Assembly: GCA_958295665.1 (NCBI GenBank)
Contig: OY282560.1
Location: 268,747,315-268,811,314, forward strand
Direction of reading: 5' to 3'
Length of the DNA: 64,000 nucleotides
Origin: Tipula vernalis
Lineage: Eukaryota; Arthropoda; Insecta; Diptera; Tipulidae
Positions within the stretch are counted from its first letter, which is position 1. Each line of letters begins with the position of its first letter. The notes beneath the pieces were generated by a model that was given only the letters and a program-made list of their open reading frames with translations, searched no databases and was not told the DNA's origin. Below, piece by piece: positions 1 through 11,613 of this stretch. Both the position numbers and the translations under genes were made by a program.

Positions 1-1412
1 ATTTGTCTTTTTAATTATTTTCAGTCTCCATTAATTCACAAATTTAAAATCTGGAGAAAAAACGTACGAGTGTTGTTATTTAATATTATTGTCGAGAGGG
101 AGAGCGAGCACAGAGAACGAAACACAAATTAATAAAAAAAAAACAAAAAAAAAATGTATGTCCAATTTCTTCTTTATAAAAAAATTTCGTTTTCTTCATC
201 TTTTTTGTTTTTGTTGTGCGGCAGACATAAAGAGACGGAATTCCCTCAATTGGAATCACATGCTCATAATATGACGACGACTAGGCAATTTTGATTTAAA
301 AAAAAAAAAAAAAAAAATAGTTCACATACTAATACATTGACATTACATTTTGCAGACATCGTTTTTTGAGTTCAACACGAATGTTCTCCGCTCTCAATTT
401 TTCGGGGTATTACTTTACTACAATTTTTATTTTATTATTATTTATGATTACTCATTTTCATGTCTCGCCATCATATAATCGAAAAAAAAACTCTTTCTAA
501 TTTCTTTTTAGTTGTACTTTGTTGTTGTACTCTTTGATGATATTTTAATTTCGTTTTTCGTTTTTATATGTTTTTCCGATCTCTCTTTCGTAGTCGAACA
601 CCTTTTACTCTCACTGAGCATAAATGACGATATGTTACGAGTGGTTTCACGAAATTTATAATTTAATTTTAATTTCGTTGTACTAGGCAAGAGAGAAAAT
701 TCTTGTATAGTCGAGGCGCATCGCCCGAGCAGTCAAAAACGTTTAAAATAAAAATAAAAAAATAATTTCAAGACAAGTTTATTAAATAACAAAAAACAAT
801 TATAAACTCAGCTGTTTTTTATTTAATTTAAAAAAAAAAAAAACATTTAATAAAGTAAAAATAAATTGTGAATTATATGAAAAAAAAACTTTTAACCGTG
901 TGTGTATATAAAATAATAGTTCACAATTTTAGTTTTAAATATTATAAATTAGTAAAGACTGAGCTGTAGAACAATCAAACAAACAAAAGAAAAGTTTATA
1001 AATTAGTGAGACTGAGTTCATATGCAGCCAATTTAAATTGTTTTTTTTTTTTTGTTAATTTTCGTCTTATTATTAATCAAAACAAAAAAAAAATCATCTT
1101 TACATTTTATTTGGATTAATGTTCCTGCTACTACACTAATTATTGTCATATCATCAAAACCTTGGATTACTTTACACACTTCAACTCTACTACTAGCATA
1201 CACACATCTGCAGTGGATTTTGGATTACAGTGCCAATTTTTTTTTTTTTAATTGTGTTTAGTGAGAAAAATTATTAAATCAAGCAAATAAGTTTTTTTAT
1301 TGTGAATATGATAAAGAAATTATTGATTAAAGTGAAAATTTAAAGAAAAAATAGTGTTTTACCGTAAATTGTGTGGATTATTTGAAAAGTATATTTTTTG
1401 TTGTTGAATAAA
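1..1412 (+). other. Upstream region and 5' leader of the poly-Q gene
   Basis: No long reading frame is present. The stretch is A/T-rich with many poly-A and poly-T runs, and has a purine-rich GAGAG patch near 91-115. The 1.4 kb before the ATG at 1413 resembles a long fly 5' untranslated region. A pyrimidine-rich acceptor-like site ends in GCAG at about 354, so part of the segment may be intronic. Promoter and cap site cannot be placed from sequence alone. Confidence 0.4.
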
Positions 1413-2894
1413 ATGGCAATGGCAGCTTGCTATTCAAATTATGACCTCTCGGGGTCACAAGGTGTTACACAACATCATCATCAACATTTAACTCATACAA
1501 ATCATCAGACTACTCGGATAGCCACTGTTCAATCGCAACCACAACAACAGCAACAACAAGCAGCCCCACAAAAGGATTATAGTATACCGTTGCATGTTGA
1601 TTGTAGTGTGGAATATGAATTACCAAATCAGGCGAAACCACCGGCTGGTACCCGTGTAGAACCCTTATTAATGATACATCCATGTTACTTTCGTAAAATG
1701 GAGAGCCAACGTCGTAGTCCTTTTATAAATAATATGCCAAATTCTTCAACCACTTCATCAACATCAGCATCTGTATCACGTAGTCATAACAGTAGTAATA
1801 CAACGAATGTTGGTGTTGTTGGTCCTATAAATACATCTAGTACACATTTAACTGTGTCACATCGCAGAAGTTCTAGAAATTCTCAAATAATTGCTGCTCA
1901 GCAACAACAACAGCAACAGCAGCAGCAAGTACAACAACAACAACACAGGCAACAACACCAGCAACATCATCAACAACAACTTCATCAACAATTAGCTCAA
2001 CAAATTCAGCAACAACAAATAACGCAAATGTCACAGCAGGCTCATTATCCTGTTGTTAGCAGTGGTCAACAGCAGCAACAACAACAACAGCAACATCAAC
2101 CCGTTCATCAAACAAATAATACCACATCGTCGAGTAGTAATAATCAATATAATATTGAAGCAACGCGACAAACAGCTGCTGTGATACATAATCATAATAG
2201 TAATCATAATTTAAATCTTAATCATTCACATACTCAAAGCCAACAACAACAGCAACAACAACAAACCCAAGTGCAACAGCAAACGGTGGTGCAGCATCGT
2301 CACCAACAACAACAACAACAGCAGCAAACCCAAGTACAACAACAACAAGCTGCTGTTACATCTTGGGATCAATTGGCTGCCGCCGCTGCTGTTGCAACAT
2401 CAATGAACGGTTTAGTTGGTATCCCTGGTACAGTCAATGTAACTGGACAATCAATGTATAGTAAACCGGTTGGTAAACGTGATGCAATGTTATCCGGCGG
2501 CTGTGGTTTATATAGTAATAATTTAGATGGTGGTAGTTTAAATTCATCGGGACGATGGGAACCCGATCGTAGTCCAATGGCTGCAATACCGCGTGATTAT
2601 CAATCGGGTCCCAGTGATACATTAGCATCGGCATTAGTCACTACATCGTCATCACAGACGACACAATCACAAAATAATGTGGTGGTGCAGCAACAACAAC
2701 AGCTGCAACAACAGCAACAAGCACAACATCTTCGCGATGAAAAGCAACACATTCTCAGTGGAAAATATAGACAATATCTACGTCAGCATAGACTTCATCC
2801 GTATATGATGACCAGTGCAGTTACATCATTTCCACATCAATTGACTGCCACTGGTTTTTCACAAATGCAGCAAGTCTCATGTTATAATGTGTGA
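1413..2894 (+). CDS. Poly-glutamine protein of unknown function, 493 aa
   Basis: The start is taken at the ATG at 1413 (MAMAACYSNYDL). A TTG five codons upstream is in frame but unlikely as a eukaryotic start. The frame is uninterrupted to TGA at 2894. Residues 54-110 form a non-repetitive block (with SVEYELPNQ, MIHPCYFRKMESQRRSPF) that looks like the conserved core. Residues 111-355 are Ser/Asn- and His/Gln-rich with many poly-Q runs coded by mixed CAA and CAG. A second ordered block lies near 356-410 and a basic C-terminal block (SGKYRQYLRQHRLHPYM) ends the protein. There is no signal peptide, membrane segment or enzyme motif. Composition suggests a nuclear or regulatory protein, but that is inference. 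I do not recognise the family. This is the only clear host protein gene in the window. Confidence 0.85.
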   Translation: MAMAACYSNYDLSGSQGVTQHHHQHLTHTNHQTTRIATVQSQPQQQQQQAAPQKDYSIPLHVDCSVEYELPNQAKPPAGTRVEPLLMIHPCYFRKMESQRRSPFINNMPNSSTTSSTSASVSRSHNSSNTTNVGVVGPINTSSTHLTVSHRRSSRNSQIIAAQQQQQQQQQQVQQQQHRQQHQQHHQQQLHQQLAQQIQQQQITQMSQQAHYPVVSSGQQQQQQQQQHQPVHQTNNTTSSSSNNQYNIEATRQTAAVIHNHNSNHNLNLNHSHTQSQQQQQQQQTQVQQQTVVQHRHQQQQQQQQTQVQQQQAAVTSWDQLAAAAAVATSMNGLVGIPGTVNVTGQSMYSKPVGKRDAMLSGGCGLYSNNLDGGSLNSSGRWEPDRSPMAAIPRDYQSGPSDTLASALVTTSSSQTTQSQNNVVVQQQQQLQQQQQAQHLRDEKQHILSGKYRQYLRQHRLHPYMMTSAVTSFPHQLTATGFSQMQQVSCYNV

Positions 2895-5800
2895 TCATAA
2901 AAGTGCGTTCTCGTATAAAACAAAAAAAAAAAAAATTATATAAGTATATAATATTCTCCTCTAATCTAATTAAATTATATACATACAACATAAAAACAAA
3001 AACAAATATATAAAATAATAATTTATTAATGAGTATCAATATTTGTTTGTGTCAAAGAAAATGGTGCAACTAAATTCGGGTTGCAAGTTTCTTTTTTTTT
3101 TTTTTTTGTTTTACTATTTTTTATTATTAATTTTATTTAAATATATTATTATTTGTGATAGTAGATTATTTTATTCCAAAACCTAAAATTAAAAAAAAAA
3201 AGTATATACATATATATATATTTAAAACAAAACAAAAAATTAATTAATGAACATTTAATTTCCAAAGATAATTAAGTTCCAAAAAAAAAAAACAAAAACA
3301 CAAAAAAATTTATAAAAAAAAATATTTATATAAAAATAATTATAATGGCCGACGGATTCGACATTATAAATATATTGTATTATAATTCAAAATGGGATAT
3401 TCATTCATAAACAAAATAACAAAAACAAAATAACAATATCATCTTGACGATATTATGTGTATATTGGAGTATATATATGGTTCTTTTGTTTTTCACACGC
3501 ATATAAAAATAAATAAAATATATTTAAAAAATTATGTACGTATAAAATACAAGTGATTATTTGTTTAAGTTTAAATTAATTAATTATGTGGTTTAGAGAA
3601 ACACAAAAAAAAAAAAAAAAATGTTGGTGTTAAAATAAAATAAAAGAAAATTAAAAAGTGAAAGGTATATTATATTACAATACTTTGATTAAAGCGACCA
3701 TTTTTATTTTATCCAAATATGACATGCGTCTAACGAAATTTTATTTTATTTTATTTTGTCAGCCATATTTGTTTTATAATTTATGTCAATGGTGGAAAAT
3801 TATATAAATTAGTGAAGTAAATTGTGAATCATAAAATACAAAAGAAAAACATGGCCTATAAAAGGATTATTGAAAATGTCTATTTGATAAACGTTTTTTT
3901 TTTTTTTGTTGTTGTTATTGTTGTTTATATGCGCGAAGTCAAATTTAACATATGGTATTATTGATTTAATTAAAATCAAAATGTCTGAAGAATTTTTTCT
4001 TATCAAAATACAGATATTATAAAATGTCAAAATCAAGGTACCAAAATTATGTATTTTATATAATATGTACACACTAAATTTTTTTTTATTGAGTCTGCGC
4101 TTTTTAACGGGCGTGGTAAAATAGTTTTTTGTTTTTTTTTTTGATAATCCTAATTTATATAGAAACCACATAATTAAGCTTTTATACAAAATCCTTGGTA
4201 TTTTTGTCGTATATTTTTTTCATTTTCTATACTCCCCCAGCAAAAAATCATAAAAAAAAAAAGAAACGTAATAATAAATTAATTAAAATCTTACATATAT
4301 TTCGAGCTTATTTCTAAGAAATTATTTAAGTATTTAAAAAAAAAAGAAATATTAGCGCTCCAATAAATATGAATTTATATACAAAAAAAAAAAAAATATT
4401 GTAATCGATAACAAAAAAATATTTAAACAAAAAAAAAAATAGATCTGATATAATAATTATTTATTTCTTAAAATATAAGAAATTTAATTTAATTTTTTTT
4501 TTTAATTTTCATGTAGACGAGCTTGTAACAATAAACAAAAACATTTAAAGTGTTACAAGCTATGCCAAAGAATAAAATAATAACAAAAAGACGTTGTTTG
4601 TTTCATATCTGATTTGAAGTTAGTTGTATTGTTTCAGGGAATACATAATATATAAAAGGTTTTGTCTAAATCGGCCATGATTTTATTATAGAGCGTGTAC
4701 TCTCTTTTATTTAAAAATAGTTTTTGTTTTTTTCTTTATCTCGACCGGACACATATTTTAGATAGATTATGTATATATAGGATAAGGTGTGTTCTATTTG
4801 TAAAGGATACATCTGGGCAAATAGACTTTGTGTATAGGTTAGTAGACAAAATATTGTAGTTTTTTAGAGTATTAACTAAATTCTCGATCTGTGCCTTAAA
4901 ATTTCAACTAAACACAAAATTTATGTTTTATCTAGCTGGGCTAGAATACTCGACATATTTCATCTTTTATTTTATTTATATAACATTTACAAAATCAAAA
5001 TATTTTTTTTTTGAATAAATTAATATTAAAATTGTGTGACATTAAACGATGTGTCGCCTATTCATAAAGACTAGTAGGCTGCGTCTGTTTTTTTTTTTTT
5101 AAAGTCACATATAATAAATTAGTCGTCTGATGACCCAATAATTACAATAAAAACAATTTTACATAAATATTTATTTATTTTTAAGAAATGTTGGTTAAAA
5201 ATTAAATGTATTTCTTCTCTGCCAAAAGATCGTTAAATTTCGATATTCATTTTTGTAACAGTTAATTAAGGATGCAATGCTCATTAAACTCTAATAGCAA
5301 CAGAATTGCAAACAAATTATGCAACAGATCGAGAATTTCCCACCGAAATACAATATTTTTATTATTTTATTTATTTTTATAAATATTTATTTTGTTAAAG
5401 TTTTTTTTTTTTAAATTACCTCATGTCGAAGAAAGAGGCTTATTTTGCTTTATAATCCGGAACTCTACGTTATTAATTTTTAAATTATTTAATTTCATGG
5501 TTGATGTACACAATAAAAAGCAAAAAATCAATAATTTCAAATCAATTTATATTAATTATGTTTTATTTTTATAATTATTAATTTTTGTTGTATTAATTTT
5601 ATTATTATTACTATTTCATCAGAAAAGAGAAAATCATTCCCAAAATAGATTAATTTATATAATTAATATTTAAAAATCAAGTAAAATCACACGATTAATT
5701 TTTTTTATTATTATGGAATATATATTTAATAATTATTGTTTTTCTTTTATTTTATTTAAGATATATAAACTTCAAAACTGAGAAAATAATAAGAAATACT

Positions 5801-6249
5801 TATATAATATAAAAATCTAGGTCTTTATAAAGAAATTATTATCATTGTGAATATTGTAAAATAAATAAACATATATATTGTATATGAGATAAAACTGACA
5901 TACTGAAGATGAAAAAGTAAAAAAAATAAATAAATTAAATCACTAAAAAAGTAAAGTAAATTAAATTAAATTTAAATTAAATACAAAAAGATGATGATTA
6001 ATTAATTTAAATAAGCAACGCTATATATGTACAGACTAGTCATAGAAAATATACGCTTAAAACAAATAAAAACAAAAAAATGAATGAATTAAAAATAATA
6101 AAAAAAAAAACTACAAAAAAACTCATAAAAATCATTAAGAAAATAAAAAAAAAAATATTAAAATGATAAATAAAACACGTTATTGTTTTTATAGAAAATT
6201 TAAAAAAAAATTGTTTGTTTCGTTTTGTTTAAATTATATTTGATGTTTC
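2895..6249 (+). other. 3' UTR and downstream A/T-rich non-coding DNA
   Basis: About 3.35 kb follows the poly-Q gene with no coding frame beyond low-complexity ORFs. It is dense in poly-A and poly-T runs and has many AATAAA/ATTAAA hexamers, so the polyadenylation site cannot be chosen. Composition is like the 5' leader, and unlike the transposon-rich part further right. An 11-bp perfect hairpin lies at 4520-4561. I see nothing else in it. Confidence 0.45.
4520..4561. repeat. 11-bp perfect inverted repeat
   Basis: AGCTTGTAACA at 4520-4530 is the exact reverse complement of TGTTACAAGCT at 4551-4561, with a 20-base A-rich loop. If the poly-Q transcript reaches this far, the stem would fold in its 3' UTR. 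This is a sequence observation only. Confidence 0.6.
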
Positions 6250-6366
6250 AATATTATTTATTAATCTTTGGAAGGTTCCACTTGGGGTGTGTTTCGTTCC
6301 GTGCGCAAAACACGTAGTTTATATTATAAAGTGTCAAGTGATTTGTGTGTGATAAAGAAATTACGA
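6250..6366 (+). other. Candidate first exon ending ATG|GTAAGT
   Basis: A locally less A/T-rich stretch (GGTTCCACTTGGGGTG, then CGTTCCGTGCGC) ends with an ATG at 6364-6366 followed at once by the consensus splice donor GTAAGT. This is how many fly genes begin when the first intron splits just after the start codon. No following coding exon can be recognised in the window, so it could also be an alternative exon or chance. A 14-base string (TGATAAAGAAATTA) is shared with the leader of the poly-Q gene near 1308. Confidence 0.3.
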
Positions 6367-7350
6367 TGGTAAGTAAAAAAAAAAAACATCGTTTTTTTTT
6401 GTTTTTGTAAAATACGCCTTCTTGGTGGATTATCTTTAAGTCTCGGTCACACCATTAACGATTTTATAGATTTTTTAAACTCCCATAATTTTATTTTTTG
6501 TGCTTGGTTAGCTTAATTTATTCGTATCGTATTTTTGCTATAAGTAAATTGTAGATTGCTGCGTCGAGCGTAAACACCACCACCATAAATTCCTCTCTAT
6601 TTAGTCGACGACTTGAAGATTAGTTTTGAAATGTGCCTAATTAAGATAAGATTGTATGTACATAAAAAATGATTTTTTTTTTGTTGTACATGTTTTTTAT
6701 TTTGCCGTCGGTATCTTTCAAAATTTATTACGTGCAAAAGGAATCTCTTTAGATTAGAAAATTCGCGTGTGACTTTCATATCACCTGTTGATGATATACA
6801 TACGATACACGGCATGTGTCAAAAAAAAAAATGTTTTATTTTTATTTATTAATAACAAAATTTTTAATTAGCACACATGATTTAGGTCTGATTGTATTTT
6901 AGATTAGAAATACCGGGTTTGAAAGGTTTTAGGCATTTTCTTTTGGGTGTACTTAGCGTGATCGATTTGTTGTTTTGTAACACTAGATATAAGCGTGGGA
7001 TTTTTAAATCATTGGAATTAATAGTGGAAATTTTCTTCAAATGAACTTTGCTTATTTAAATGAGTGTTTGTTGTGATTTCTTTTTCTTCCTTCTATAAAC
7101 AGACAGACGGTTTCGACTTTATCTTATATATTATTCCATTACTGTTATTCCAGGAAGTTTGGAAAAGTAAAAATTTGAATTCAATTAGAATTTTTAGTTT
7201 TAAATTGTTTTTTTGAACTTTATACTGGTCAACTGACAATAAAAATTCAATAGGCAACAACCGCTTGAAAAATTAAATATTTTTAATTTACAGCCAACAT
7301 CATTTGAATAAGGTTAGTTCTTGTTGTTGTAATTGAGATTTTGTTGGTCT
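6367..7350. other. Non-coding DNA, no feature seen
   Basis: A/T-rich sequence with no coding frame longer than about 70 codons and no recognised repeat. If the exon ending at 6366 is real, this is the start of its first intron. It ends at the 5-bp target site AAACT (7351-7355) of the copia-like element. Confidence 0.4.
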
Positions 7351-7355
7351 AAACT

Positions 7356-7529
7356 TGTTGGGTTGCGCAGAAAATTAAAGATTTTATGTACACCAAAAAA
7401 GAAACACGTTTAGTTTTATTAATGATCAAACCGGAAGTAGGTTAAACAAAAAAACTACTTTCATTTTACAATTGACAATACAAAACAAATAGTGTTGCCA
7501 GAATATAAATTTAAGTTTTCATTCCAACG
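7356..7529 (-). repeat. 3' LTR of copia-like element (174 bp)
   Basis: Direct repeat of 11435-11608. Its inner edge reads CCAACG where the other copy reads CCAACA, so the terminal base is altered at the internal junction. The RNase H reading frame ends inside this LTR (TAA at 7511-7513). Confidence 0.93.
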
Positions 7530-9300
7530 ATATTGGTCATAATATCTGCAATCATATTATCTGTTGTTACATGCTTTAGCTTTATAAAACCGTCTTGGAT
7601 AACTTTCCTAATAAAATGATGACGAACATCAATATGCTTGGTTTTGGGATGATAACACTCATTTGATGCAAGATGAATCGCACTTTGATTATCACATAAC
7701 AGCAATGTAGTTGGCGATTCATTCATTATCTCTCTTTGAAATCCCCTAAGCCATATTGCTTCTTGAACTGCAAACCCAACTGATACATATTCCGATTCTG
7801 TTGTCGACAATGCAACTGTTGCTTGTTTCCTTGAAGCCCAAGAAATTGCTCAATTTTGAGAAAGAAAATTGTAACCACTTACTGATTTTCGTTCATCTAA
7901 ATCATTTGCATAATCGGCATCACAATAACCAATTTTATCAGAATTTCCGTTTTTTTTTTGTAAGTAAGTTTTACATTAATCGTGCCTTTCAAATATCTCA
8001 AGACTCCTTTTGCAACTAACCAATGCTGCATACCGGGATTGTTAATAACCGGGATTGTTATTGAATCGACTTAAGAAATTTACGGCATAACATATATCAG
8101 GCCTACTTATTTGTGCTGCGTATAATAAACTTCCAATTAATTCTTGATACGGCACATTCATCATTTCATTTGTTTCTTCTTTTGATTTTGGACACTGTTC
8201 TTTACTAAGTTTAATATTCATATCCATTGGGGTTTTAACAGGATTACATTCCGCAATTCCAAAACGATCCAAAATTGCGAAAATATACCGTTGTTGATCT
8301 ATACGTAACGTTCCAATTTCTTTATCATAATTTAGATTCAATCCTAAAAACGACTTCGCTTCTCCAAGCTCCTTCATATCGAAATGTGTTTTTAAAAAAC
8401 ATTTCAATTCACCAGATACATTTTTTTTATGGGAGAAAATTAAAATATCATCCAGCAATTATCAAAAATTTTCCAGTTGATTCATTATTGTAATCTACAC
8501 ATGGATCATAATCAGATAATTTCTTTAAAGTCTCACTCAACTTCATATTCCATGTTCTCGAATATTGCTTCAAACCATATATAGATTTTTTTAACCGAAG
8601 CAGTTTTTAATATCTCTTCAGATAGTTCATCCTGAAGAAAGACCGTTACCGCATCCAATTGTTCGATGTATAGGTCAAACTTTACAGCCAATGACAGCAA
8701 ATACCGTAGAGAATTGTATCTTATAACAGGAGAGTAAGTATCTTCAAAATCAACTCCTTTTCGTTGACTGCAGCCCTTAGCTACAAGTCTTGCTTTATAC
8801 CGTGAGATTTTACCATCTGCACCTCGCTTCGTTTTAAAAACCCACATTGAATTCGACGTTTTTTTACCACTAGGAAGAGCCACAATCTCCCATGTATCAT
8901 TGACCTTTAATGAAGTAAATTCTTCATCTATTGCAGCTTTCCAATTTGAATGATCATTTCTACTCATAGCTTCATCATACGTTTCTGGATCATTATAATC
9001 ATCTTTAATCGCCAAATACGAAACAAAATCATTGAATTCAGGACGTTTTGAGATTCTCGTCGTTCGACGTAAACTATCTGCTTCATTAAGAACAACCTCA
9101 CTTTCAGGCATATAATCTGAATCAGAATCAATAACTGTTGTTTCAAACCTTGCGTCGTCAGATACATTTTCCGATGTAGATACATTAGGTTTATTAATAT
9201 CATTCATTAACTCTGGCATCACATGATCAAATTCATCAACAACCAGCATTTGATCTGAACCGTTCCCATTATGATCGGGATTTCCAAATAAATTCCCCAC
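7511..9300 (-). pseudogene. Copia-like reverse transcriptase and RNase H, broken
   Basis: Three frames, 9300-8533, 8458-8042 and 7810-7511, cover the region. The first has an acidic linker and the start of RT (NDTWEIVALP, WVFKTKRGADG, YKARLVAKG). The second starts at the catalytic loop, read as LDDILIFSHKK where YVDD is expected, and runs through the thumb. A 13-15 bp tandem duplication (ACCGGGATTGTTA) at 8034-8062 breaks it. The third is RNase H (STTESEYV, LCDNQSAIHLASN, KTKHIDVRHHFIR) and ends ADIMTNIVGMKT, the last residues coming from the LTR. The element cannot make a working polymerase. Confidence 0.88.
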
Positions 9301-9430
9301 TACATCTTGATCATCTGAGAAAGAACTAATATCGTTAGTAAATTTTGTTGACGTATTTACCTCTGAATATTTTTTATCTTCCAGGAATATCTCTACTGAC
9401 GATTATATCTTGTGATTTAGGATTATACAA

Positions 9431-10566
9431 TCAATACGCTTTACTATTATCACAATAGCTCACCATGATACATCTAATAGATTTAACATCCCACTTTAAT
9501 CGTTTAGGTTTGGGCACAAATATCATTGTCAAACATCCAAACACGCTCAAATGTGACAAATCTGGTTTAACATTTATCCAAACTTCATCAGGGGTCTTTT
9601 GACCTATCCCACATGGTATACGATTGATAAGGTATGCTGCCGTATTAACAGCTTCAGCCCAAAAACATTTCTCAAGTCCAGCATCCAAAAGAAGACACCG
9701 AGCCTTTTCGACTATGGTTCTATTCATCCGTTCCGATTTACCATTCTGTTGTGGACTATAAGGTGGTGTAGTCTGATGTACTATACCGCTATCTTGAAAA
9801 CATCTTTTCATTTTTGTATTGCAAAATTCTGTACCACAATCCGTTCTAAACACCTTAATCTTCTTGTCAGTTTGATTTTCAACCATTTTTTTAAATATTA
9901 AAAATTTCTCGAAGACATGCTTTTTGCTTTGTGCATACACAAATATTTTTCTTGAAAAATCATCCAAAAATGATACATAGTACCTTGCACCTCCCAATGA
10001 TTGTTTTTCCATAGGTCCACACACATCAGCATGAATCAACTGCAAAATATCAGTTGTGACGCTCGTTGATGCCTTAAAATGCTTTCTTGACTGTTTACCT
10101 TCCAAACACGATGTGCACGAATCACTTGTTTTATTATCAAATTCCACTGTGGACTGAGATTTGAGATTCTCTAAATTTTTGGAATTTGTATGACCTAGTC
10201 TACGATGCCACAAATTTTTACTCACGGTTAAACAACTATTACTTGAAGAAGGAACACAGAAAATGTACATTTTTTCAATTTTAAATGCTTCCGCAAACAA
10301 CTGATTGTTTCTATTATAAATAAAACATTTGTCTTTTACAAAATTCACTTGATTCCCATTTTCTATCATTTGTCCAACTGATAACAAATTTGCACATAAA
10401 TTTGGTACATATTCACACTAACTTTAAGAACAACATCGCCTTTTCCAAGTATGTTAAATTTAATATTATCTTCCACAGTTACAGAATCTTCCTTGTTAAA
10501 CTCGACATAATTAATAAACAAATCAAAGTCTTTCGTCATATGCGACGTTGCACCTGAGTATACCAA
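9431..10566 (-). pseudogene. Copia-like protease and integrase, broken
   Basis: The protease part reads VYSGATSHMT; the catalytic Asp of the usual DSGA motif is missing, apparently through a small deletion that also causes the frameshift from gag. After a further shift, the integrase has the zinc-binding HRRLGH and CTSCLEGK parts, then the core with Asp in HADVCGP, Asp in FRTDCGTEF and Glu in GKSERMNRT, so the DDE triad is still readable. The frame ends at 9431 within the connection to reverse transcriptase. The enzymes would process the polyprotein and insert the cDNA. Confidence 0.87.
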
Positions 10567-11333
10567 TGGTTCTTCTTAAGATTTTCTTGAATGGCATAAG
10601 TTGCATGTAAAACAAATTTACTTTTTTCGTCACCTTTTGCTGCGAATGTGTTACCTTTTTTCGATATATTTTTTTGACAAAATTTCTTTATTTGGCCAAA
10701 TTCCCCACGTTCATAACATTTTGGTCCTTTGGACTTGTGTATCCTTTTTGTTTTAAAAGCAGGCATTGCTTGGTTTGACGTATCTACTGTACAATTAGAA
10801 TTACTGTACGAATCGATATCCTGCAATAATTTCATTTTAATCGCATCAGCTGTTATTTTTATTCCGCTACTTTCAAATGCCATAATCATGGGTTGAAACT
10901 TTTCAGGTAATCCACTTAACAATAAACTACCCACCCATTCGTCATCCACCTTCATTCCAATCGAATTAAGTTTATGAGCGGTACCAATAATTTTGTTCAC
11001 ATATTCACCGACCGATGAACAACGATCAAGCTTTGTAGTCGTCAATTCCCTCAAAAGTCCAACACTTCTTGTGAGTCCGGAATCATCAAACGTTGATATC
11101 AACTTTTGCCAAACATCTTTTGCAGTTTTGGCCTCTTTGATGTGTACCTACAAATTGGGATCAATCAACAAAACTAGTTTCGCTTTCGCTTGAGCAACTT
11201 TATCCACCTCGGTTTCAGTACCCTCTACACTCTTCCATAAACCATCGAACACTAACAAATTCTCGACAGCAAATTTCCACTCATCGAAATTTTCCCGACC
11301 TTTAAGACGATCGACCAATGCCAAGTTCTTCAA
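10536..11333 (-). pseudogene. Copia-like gag (capsid and zinc knuckle), broken
   Basis: The frame starts at ATG 11333 (MKNLALVDRLKGRENFDEWK), matching the usual gag opening with a conserved W. An in-frame TAG at 11148-11150 separates the first 61 codons from the rest, which continues in the same frame. Capsid motifs such as GLPEKFQPMI follow. The zinc knuckle reads CYERGEFGQIKKFC: the second Cys and the His of a CCHC knuckle are replaced by Arg and Gln, so it should not bind zinc. The frame then shifts at the gag/protease border. Confidence 0.85.
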
Positions 11334-11420
11334 AGATATTTTCGTTTTCTTATCAAGAATTAAATAAAATATTTCTCTAAACTCTCAATGTATAAATTTT
11401 CCAAAATAATTACGTCTTTT

Positions 11421-11434
11421 CTGGGCCCATAACC
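11421..11434 (-). promoter_or_regulatory. Primer binding site, initiator tRNA-Met type
   Basis: The minus strand reads GGTTATGGGCCCAG directly after the 5' LTR. This matches the internal (half-tRNA) part of initiator tRNA-Met used by Drosophila copia to prime minus-strand DNA synthesis. The match is from memory of copia. Confidence 0.85.
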
Positions 11435-11608
11435 TGTTGGGTTGCGCAGAAAATATGAGATTTTATATACACCAAGATAGAAACACGTTTAGTTTTATTA
11501 ATGATCAAACCGGAAGTAGGTTAAACAAAAAAACTACTTTCATTTTACAATTAACAATACAAAACAAATAGTGTTGCCAGAATATAAATTTAAGTTTTCA
11601 TTCCAACA
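11435..11608 (-). repeat. 5' LTR of copia-like element (174 bp)
   Basis: It opens (minus strand) with TGTTGGAATG, as in fly copia elements, and has the TG...CA ends of an intact LTR. It is followed on the plus strand by the target duplicate AAACT. Confidence 0.93.
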
Positions 11609-11613
11609 AAACT

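Larger units (their letters stand above)
7356..11608 (-). mobile_element. Copia-like LTR retrotransposon, defective
   Basis: The two ends are 174-bp direct repeats starting TGTTGGGTTG and ending TTCCAAC(A/G), flanked by the perfect 5-bp duplication AAACT (7351-7355 and 11609-11613). Reading on the minus strand, a 14-base primer site lies against the 5' LTR. The order is gag, protease, integrase, reverse transcriptase, RNase H, which is the Ty1/copia order. Every domain has damage. The LTRs differ at about 8 of 174 positions, so the insertion is not recent. The RNase H frame runs straight into the 3' LTR with no polypurine tract, which points to a small internal deletion. Confidence 0.93.

Noticed and set aside
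1398..1412. TTG start five codons before the ATG of the poly-Q gene
   Set aside because: Eukaryotic initiation at TTG is rare and the ATG at 1413 (with AAAATGG context) is good.
2434..3039. Minus-strand frames under the poly-Q gene
   Set aside because: Shadows of the coding strand or of A/T-rich UTR.
3809..4189. 126-codon minus-strand frame
   Set aside because: It is made of poly-Lys, poly-Asn and hydrophobic low-complexity sequence from A/T runs; no domain.
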